A stretch of DNA of 41,129 bases from a virus: positions 1 to 41,129 of the IMG/VR virus record IMGVR_UViG_3300036829_000041; one strand, written 5' to 3'. The notes under the pieces are model-generated. The model made no database searches. It saw nothing but the letters and a program-made list of their open reading frames with translations, and was not told the origin of the DNA. Every line of letters begins with the position of its first letter. The stretch's first letter is position 1. This document shows, one piece after another, positions 37,643-41,129 of the stretch. Both the position numbers and the translations under genes were made by a program.

Positions 37643-38165
37643 TGAAATCTCCCGGGAAGGGGGTCAGCGCGTAGACCGTCCGGCCCCCACGCATGGTGGA
37701 TGTGCGGCGGTACAGGCCCTCGCTATACCCCCGGATCTGGAACGTGGTCACGTCGTCGGGGATGAACACCAGCCGCGTGTCATAGTGGCCGCCCTCCAGG
37801 ACGGCGTTGGCCACCTCGGGGCTGGTGACCGGCAGCTCGGGTAGTTCCGCGTCTGGCCGCAGCGGCTCAGGATCGGCCGGGTCGCCGACCCAGTCGGCCC
37901 CGCTCACCACCTGCGATGTGGCACGCTGCTGCACGTTCAGCATGTCGCGCTCACCACCGCCGGGGAGCATCTGGCTGGTATCCAAACCAGGCCCCCAGTC
38001 GAACCCCGACCATGCCGCGTTCACGGCCTTGCACCTGGCGCAGATCGCCTTGACCGTGGCGCCACCATCGGCGAGCACCACGTGGAACGTCTCGTTCAGG
38101 CAGGCGCACACCATCTGCTGCATGCCGTCGTCAGCGGGCGGCAGGTCATCGGGAGTAAGGCTCAT
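37635..38165 (-). CDS. Unrecognised 176-residue protein with Cys motif
   Basis: Begins MSLTPDDLPPADDGMQQMVC and has VCACLNETFHVVL and AICARCKAVNAAW, two Cys pairs. The C-terminal half is beta-like (EGGHYDTRLVFIPDDVTTFQ, RGGRTVYALTPFPGD). The ATG lacks a Shine-Dalgarno but has TAGGCT six bases upstream. Function unknown. Confidence 0.66.
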   Translation of the reverse strand: MSLTPDDLPPADDGMQQMVCACLNETFHVVLADGGATVKAICARCKAVNAAWSGFDWGPGLDTSQMLPGGGERDMLNVQQRATSQVVSGADWVGDPADPEPLRPDAELPELPVTSPEVANAVLEGGHYDTRLVFIPDDVTTFQIRGYSEGLYRRTSTMRGGRTVYALTPFPGDFNG

Positions 38166-38171
38166 CCGCCC

Positions 38172-38177
38172 AGCCTA
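38172..38177 (-). promoter_or_regulatory. Putative internal -10 box (TAGGCT) overlapping a stop codon
   Basis: On the minus strand TAGGCT contains the TAG stop of the preceding gene and ends 6 nt before the ATG at 38165. It is identical to the box at 5699-5704. Confidence 0.32.
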
Positions 38178-38531
38178 AGTACCAAGGCAGACAGCCAGGC
38201 GCGCTAGCCGGTCGTACTTCTCTTCCACCGTGTGCCCATCCCAGTGGCCAGCCAGCACCCGCAGATGACCGAACCAGCCGCGCTCACTGTCGTGCACATG
38301 CCAGGTCGCCTGCCCCGTCGGCAGGTGCACGCACACGATGGTGCGCCAGCCCTCTTCCCACTCGCCCTCATGTTCGGCGAGGTGCGCCGGGAACACCTTG
38401 GACAGTGCCGCCACCAGCATGTCCCGCTCGCTGTAGGCGGCGTCCTTGGCCGCCGTCACCAGGGCCAGTTCCGACGGCTCCTCAGGCGGCCGTGGCGGAA
38501 AGCGCATGCCCAGATCGTAATAGTCCGGCAT
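38175..38531 (-). CDS. Small conserved-type phage protein
   Basis: 118 residues from the ATG at 38531. MPDYYDLGMRFPPRPPEEPS, then a helix AAYSERDMLVAALSKVFPAH, EEGWRTIVCVHLPTGQATWH and HWDGHTVEEKYDRLARL. This pattern (helix, VHLPTGQ strand pair, WDGH..EEK.RR helix) is frequent in actinophages, where it has no known function. Confidence 0.74.
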   Translation of the reverse strand: MPDYYDLGMRFPPRPPEEPSELALVTAAKDAAYSERDMLVAALSKVFPAHLAEHEGEWEEGWRTIVCVHLPTGQATWHVHDSERGWFGHLRVLAGHWDGHTVEEKYDRLARLAVCLGT

Positions 38532-38535
38532 CGTC

Positions 38536-38691
38536 TTACAGGTACATTCCCGGCCAGGGCTTGTCATCGTCGGCCTGCACCCGCACCACGATGGTCGTCG
38601 TCTCCGACACCAGCTTGCCCGCGTCGTCGTACTGGCGGGTCGTCGTCTCCGTCTTGGTGCCCTTGCTGGGCTCGGCCACGCTGTCAGCCAC
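38536..38691 (-). CDS. Unrecognised 51-residue beta-type protein
   Basis: GTG at 38691. Thr-rich strands: SKGTKTETTTRQYDDAGKL, ETTTIVVRVQADDD and a PWPGMYL end. Coupled in the leftward run. Unknown. Confidence 0.58.
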   Translation of the reverse strand: MADSVAEPSKGTKTETTTRQYDDAGKLVSETTTIVVRVQADDDKPWPGMYL

Positions 38692-38695
38692 GGGG

Positions 38696-39040
38696 TCACC
38701 ACCTGGTGTACTTGGCCGGTGTAGCTGGCCTGGTCAAAGCCCTCAGCCTATTGCCCAGCGACGCCCCCGCGCTGCGGTTACAGCGACGGTAGGACAAGCG
38801 CTTGACCTGAGGCCCGCCGAACACGCGCCCCGGAAAGTCGTCCAGATCCAGCAGCGGCGCCACCAGCCGCCCATCGGGCCGCCTCGTCACCAGCGACCGC
38901 CACATGTAGTGCACCCGGCCGCGCAGCTCACACCGGGCGCACAGATCCATGTCCTGAAGATCCCGCAGCGCCGTCTGCCGCTTGGACTGATGGCCCCCAG
39001 CGAGGCCGCGCTGCTTGGTGCTGCCGCGTGTCCGGGCCAC
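38696..39040 (-). CDS. Unrecognised 114-residue basic protein
   Basis: GTG at 39040 has GGAG eight bases upstream; a GTG at 39049 is the longer choice but overlaps the opposite promoter. It contains TALRDLQDMDLCARCELRGR, VHYMWRSLV and LDLDDFPGRVFGGPQVKRLS. C-x2-C suggests metal binding. Divergently arranged with the plus-strand pair at 39058. Confidence 0.62.
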   Translation of the reverse strand: MARTRGSTKQRGLAGGHQSKRQTALRDLQDMDLCARCELRGRVHYMWRSLVTRRPDGRLVAPLLDLDDFPGRVFGGPQVKRLSYRRCNRSAGASLGNRLRALTRPATPAKYTRW

Positions 39041-39044
39041 CTCG

Positions 39045-39050
39045 TACACT
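39045..39050 (+). promoter_or_regulatory. Putative -10 box (TACACT) of a leaderless transcript
   Basis: TACACT ends 7 nt before the ATG at 39058, with no ribosome site in between. It overlaps the possible long start of the divergent gene (39049), so the two directions may compete. Confidence 0.42.
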
Positions 39051-39057
39051 CCGGTGT

Positions 39058-39372
39058 ATGCGCTGGATACAGGTCGATTGGGGCGACGCCTGTTTTCAGA
39101 TCGGCACCCAGGACGGCGTATGCGTGGAAGTGCCGCCGCTGGTGAAGTGGGGCAAGGGCAAACCCGAGTCGCTGGTAGCCGGATGGCTGAAGGCCAAGGG
39201 CGCCCGGTTCACCCCGCTGCCCGACGGCGCCACCCGCGCCGCGAGCCCCCACCAGGACCCGGCCGCGCTCTGGTATTGCGAGCAGTGCAAGGGCCGCCAC
39301 ACCATCGCCGGGATGCAGTGGCTCCGCGAACGGGACTGGACGTGCCGTGCTGGTGCTATGCCGCCCCGGTAA
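39058..39372 (+). CDS. Plus-strand protein with Cys pair, probably leaderless
   Basis: 104 residues: MRWIQVDWGDACFQIGTQDG start, then VEVPPLVKWGKGKPESLVAG, a basic middle and ALWYCEQCKGRHTIAGMQWL with C-x2-C near the C-terminus. Opposite to surrounding genes. Family not recognised. It is followed by an overlapping second gene, giving a two-gene unit like that at 5303-5937. Confidence 0.68.
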   Translation: MRWIQVDWGDACFQIGTQDGVCVEVPPLVKWGKGKPESLVAGWLKAKGARFTPLPDGATRAASPHQDPAALWYCEQCKGRHTIAGMQWLRERDWTCRAGAMPPR

Positions 39373-39529
39373 ACGCTGCGGGCAGGACACCTGCCCCGCC
39401 TGCCACCCGGAAGGCCCCTCAGCCGATCAGCGGGCCGTGGCCCTGATACTCGAAAGGATCGGCGGGCAGGTGCGCGAGGTGCGCGTCTCCACAGACCGAT
39501 CCAAGGGCAAGATATCCGCCGCAAACTGA
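39347..39529 (+). CDS. Plus-strand 60-residue Cys-rich protein
   Basis: GTG at 39347 lies 26 nt inside the end of the previous gene. CRPGKRCGQDTCPACHPEG gives several Cys for a zinc knuckle, then a helix ADQRAVALILERIGG and a strand VREVRVSTDRSKGK. It converges with the minus-strand gene ending at 39540. No terminator is visible in the 10-bp gap. Confidence 0.58.
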   Translation: MLVLCRPGKRCGQDTCPACHPEGPSADQRAVALILERIGGQVREVRVSTDRSKGKISAAN

Positions 39530-39539
39530 TCTTGGCAAG

Positions 39540-40064
39540 TCAGGGCGTCTCTTCAGTCACCAGGCGGGGCGAGCCCACCGTCACCCGCACCTCGGCGCCC
39601 AGCAGCACATCCCCCGGGTTCGGCCCGTCGTCCAGGCCGTAGATCCCCGCCGCACGGCGGATCGCCGTGAACCACTCCATGCTCATCTCCCAGTGCGCGC
39701 GCTGCCGGTCCCACGGCGGCACCCGTGCCGACTCTGCCATCAGCAGGTGCAGCGCCGTGTCCGGGTCCGCAGGCGGCTCCCCGTCGTAACGGCCGCACCA
39801 CCACAGCACCAGCGTGCCGTCCCGCAACTGGCCGTTCGCCCGGTAGAGGTGCTGGACGAACACCGACTCGGGAACCGGCGCCCGCTCAGGCGGCACCCAG
39901 TGGAGCCAGCCCAGCGGGTCACGCCACCATCGCGGCCTCGGCGGGATGCGCGACCACAGCGAGTGCACCGGCACCGACGCCACCACGCCCAGATGCTCGC
40001 CCGCCGCCTCGTCAAGCCGTTTGCCGTGCAGCGGCCCACCGGCCAGGATTCCCCGCGCCATCAC
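39540..40064 (-). CDS. Unrecognised 174-residue phage protein
   Basis: GTG at 40064 (or ATG at 40061) overlaps the previous stop. Start ARGILAGGPLHGKRLDE, then Trp-rich strands (SLWSRIPPRPRWWRDPLGWL, LVLWWCGRYDGEPP) and AHWEMSMEWFTAIRRAAGIY. The first part resembles a small GGPLHG.. motif common in Streptomyces phages. Function unknown. Confidence 0.68.
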   Translation of the reverse strand: MMARGILAGGPLHGKRLDEAAGEHLGVVASVPVHSLWSRIPPRPRWWRDPLGWLHWVPPERAPVPESVFVQHLYRANGQLRDGTLVLWWCGRYDGEPPADPDTALHLLMAESARVPPWDRQRAHWEMSMEWFTAIRRAAGIYGLDDGPNPGDVLLGAEVRVTVGSPRLVTEETP

Positions 40065-40549
40065 ACGCCGTCGTTATGGGACACTGGCCAGTCCGGCATC
40101 CGGGCCGGTGTGGAGGCCATCTCCCCGGTGTAGCGCATCTGCTGGTCAGCCTCGGTGCCCACCTCGAACACGATGTACGGATCATGGCCAGGCCCGTGGT
40201 GCGGCGCGTACGGCTTCACCCCGGCGATGGTGAAGAACTCACACGCCTCGTGCCGCTCCACCATCAAGAACCGTTCCAGCAGCCAGCGGCGCCACGACTG
40301 GGCATCGTAGGCTGCCGGGGGCACCGGGAAGTAATGGTTCACCCGGTACGTCTGCCCGTTCTCCGGGTGGTAGGAGTCATAGCCCAGCGTCGTGATGATC
40401 AGCGTCAGGCCCTCAGAGCCCTGGCCCCGGTCGATGTGCCCGAGCTTTACAGCCCAGCCGGGCCGGTAGGTGCAGTCCCGCACCAGCATGGCCAGCTCCG
40501 TCGGCCACTCGGCCGTCTGCGTCATCATCCCCACGGGCGGGCCGTCCAT
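40061..40549 (-). CDS. Unrecognised 162-residue phage protein
   Basis: ATG at 40549 chosen for the GGAGGTGG ribosome site; earlier and later ATGs are in frame. TELAMLVRDCTYRPGWAVKL, LTLIITTLGYDSYHPENGQT, VNHYFPVPPAAYDAQSWRRW, then a helix LLERFLMVERHEACEFF. Such short 'tYrpGW...l.i...t.Ds' proteins are widespread in actinophages with no known function. Confidence 0.7.
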   Translation of the reverse strand: MDGPPVGMMTQTAEWPTELAMLVRDCTYRPGWAVKLGHIDRGQGSEGLTLIITTLGYDSYHPENGQTYRVNHYFPVPPAAYDAQSWRRWLLERFLMVERHEACEFFTIAGVKPYAPHHGPGHDPYIVFEVGTEADQQMRYTGEMASTPARMPDWPVSHNDGV

Positions 40550-40797
40550 AAGAGCCACCTCCGGTTCGCTGCATGCCATTCCTGTACCGTGGCCGCGTCG
40601 TACACGTCCACCGGGCGGCCACGGCCGGAAGAGTTCGGGCTGGTGCCCACCGGGTTCAGCCCGGGTAGCTGGGCGAAGATCCGCCGTAGCTGCTCCTCGC
40701 TCACACGCGGATGCAGGTAGCCAGCCAGGTCAGCCAGGCTCATCACCACCGGCCCGGTGAGGCTGTTCGCCACAGCCGTCCCCGACGCCTGGCTCAT
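40525..40797 (-). CDS. Helix-turn-helix DNA-binding protein
   Basis: 90 residues. MSLADLAGYLHPRVSEEQLR followed by RIFAQLPGLNPVGTSPN and GRGRPVDVYDAATVQEWHAA is the layout of a MerR/excisionase-like winged helix-turn-helix: helix pair, recognition helix, GR.RP.Y wing and a final helix. It may regulate or bend phage DNA. The palindrome at 36942-36951 is one candidate site. A 12-codon frame (MDDDPTTAGDTE, 40799-40837) precedes it. Confidence 0.72.
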   Translation of the reverse strand: MSQASGTAVANSLTGPVVMSLADLAGYLHPRVSEEQLRRIFAQLPGLNPVGTSPNSSGRGRPVDVYDAATVQEWHAANRRWLLWTARPWG

Positions 40798-40831
40798 TCA
40801 GTGTCCCCGGCGGTAGTCGGATCATCGTCCA

Positions 40832-41129
40832 TCAAGGCTGCACCATCCCGTCCCGCCAGCGCCAGCGAAGCTGGCCGCGCTTAGACCCCACCTCGGCCCA
40901 CGGCCGCACACCATCAGTGATCGCCGGGCAGTTCAGGAACAGGCATGCGACGATCCCGAGCGCTTCATGGTGACGCAGGTTCGGTGTGTGGCAGTACGGG
41001 CAATCCGGCGGCGAGCGCATCGGCAGAGCTTGCCACTGCGGCAGCCGGTCGACAGACGGCAAGGCTAGCGCCATCTGAGCCCACTTATCTAGCTGCCGCG
41101 CATAGAACGCTTGCGACTCACCCGCCAGG
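40832..41129 (-). CDS. Zinc-finger-like protein, 5' end off window
   Basis: The frame is open to the right edge, so the true start probably lies outside; an internal ATG is at 41074. Sequence before it (ESQAFYARQLDKWAQ) looks coding. DCPYCHTPNLRHHEALGIVA and CLFLNC give a C-x2-C...C-x5-C zinc site. C-terminal Trp/Arg-rich. Function unknown. Confidence 0.68.
   Translation of the reverse strand, partial: LAGESQAFYARQLDKWAQMALALPSVDRLPQWQALPMRSPPDCPYCHTPNLRHHEALGIVACLFLNCPAITDGVRPWAEVGSKRGQLRWRWRDGMVQP

Overview
The window reads as a large piece of a high-GC tailed bacteriophage (siphovirus type) or prophage of an actinomycete. The evidence is the order of a classic head-tail gene set, GC-rich wobble positions, frequent GTG starts, dense ATGA/GTGA stop-start overlaps, and many small proteins of kinds commonly seen in Streptomyces-type phages. 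Both ends are open: the leftmost and rightmost genes run off the window. No integrase, lysin cassette, replication module, tRNA or rRNA gene or CRISPR array was recognised.

Almost everything is transcribed leftward (minus strand), so the modules run from right to left. (1) 33.5-41.1 kb: about 28 very small genes, many Cys-rich (likely zinc ribbons) or single-helix membrane proteins. (2) 30.7-33.3 kb: a glycoside-hydrolase-like protein, a coiled-coil protein, a lysine/alanine-rich protein and small phage proteins. (3) 26.3-30.6 kb: putative small terminase, large terminase, HNH endonuclease and portal, i.e. DNA packaging. (4) 19.4-26.3 kb: very large virion-type polyproteins, one ending in a PI3/4-kinase/HipA-like kinase domain and one containing the HK97-type (S78) prohead protease. 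They share a short recurring 'NPR..RDP.GKW' module. (5) 17.8-19.3 kb: HK97-fold major capsid protein. (6) 14.9-17.7 kb: a GT4 glycosyltransferase-FkbM methyltransferase fusion and a second methyltransferase, sitting inside the structural operon. (7) 8.3-14.7 kb: small structural proteins, a 20-residue-repeat protein, a Gly-rich adhesin-like protein, the head-tail adaptor and the tail terminator. (8) 1-7.7 kb: tail tube, tail assembly chaperones made through a GGGAAAA -1 frameshift, tape measure with a lytic transglycosylase-like domain, and a tail-tip protein with carbohydrate-binding and Gly-rich domains.

Four genes run against this direction. Two (5303-5937) encode a SLOG/DUF2493-type nucleotide-binding protein and a small partner, and lie antisense between the tail chaperones and the tape measure. 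Two more lie at 39058-39529. Three of the four, plus two minus-strand genes, have a TANNNT -10-like hexamer 6-8 nt before the start codon, which is the geometry expected for leaderless mRNAs. Most minus-strand late genes instead have GGAGG-like ribosome binding sites.

Candidates for an undescribed system are: the kinase-bearing polyprotein next to the portal together with the GKW-module family (putative virion-packaged effectors); the glycosyltransferase/two-methyltransferase cassette placed beside repeat-rich decoration proteins; and the antisense SLOG cassette inside the late operon. Functions are inferred by eye from motifs. No database or structure search was run.
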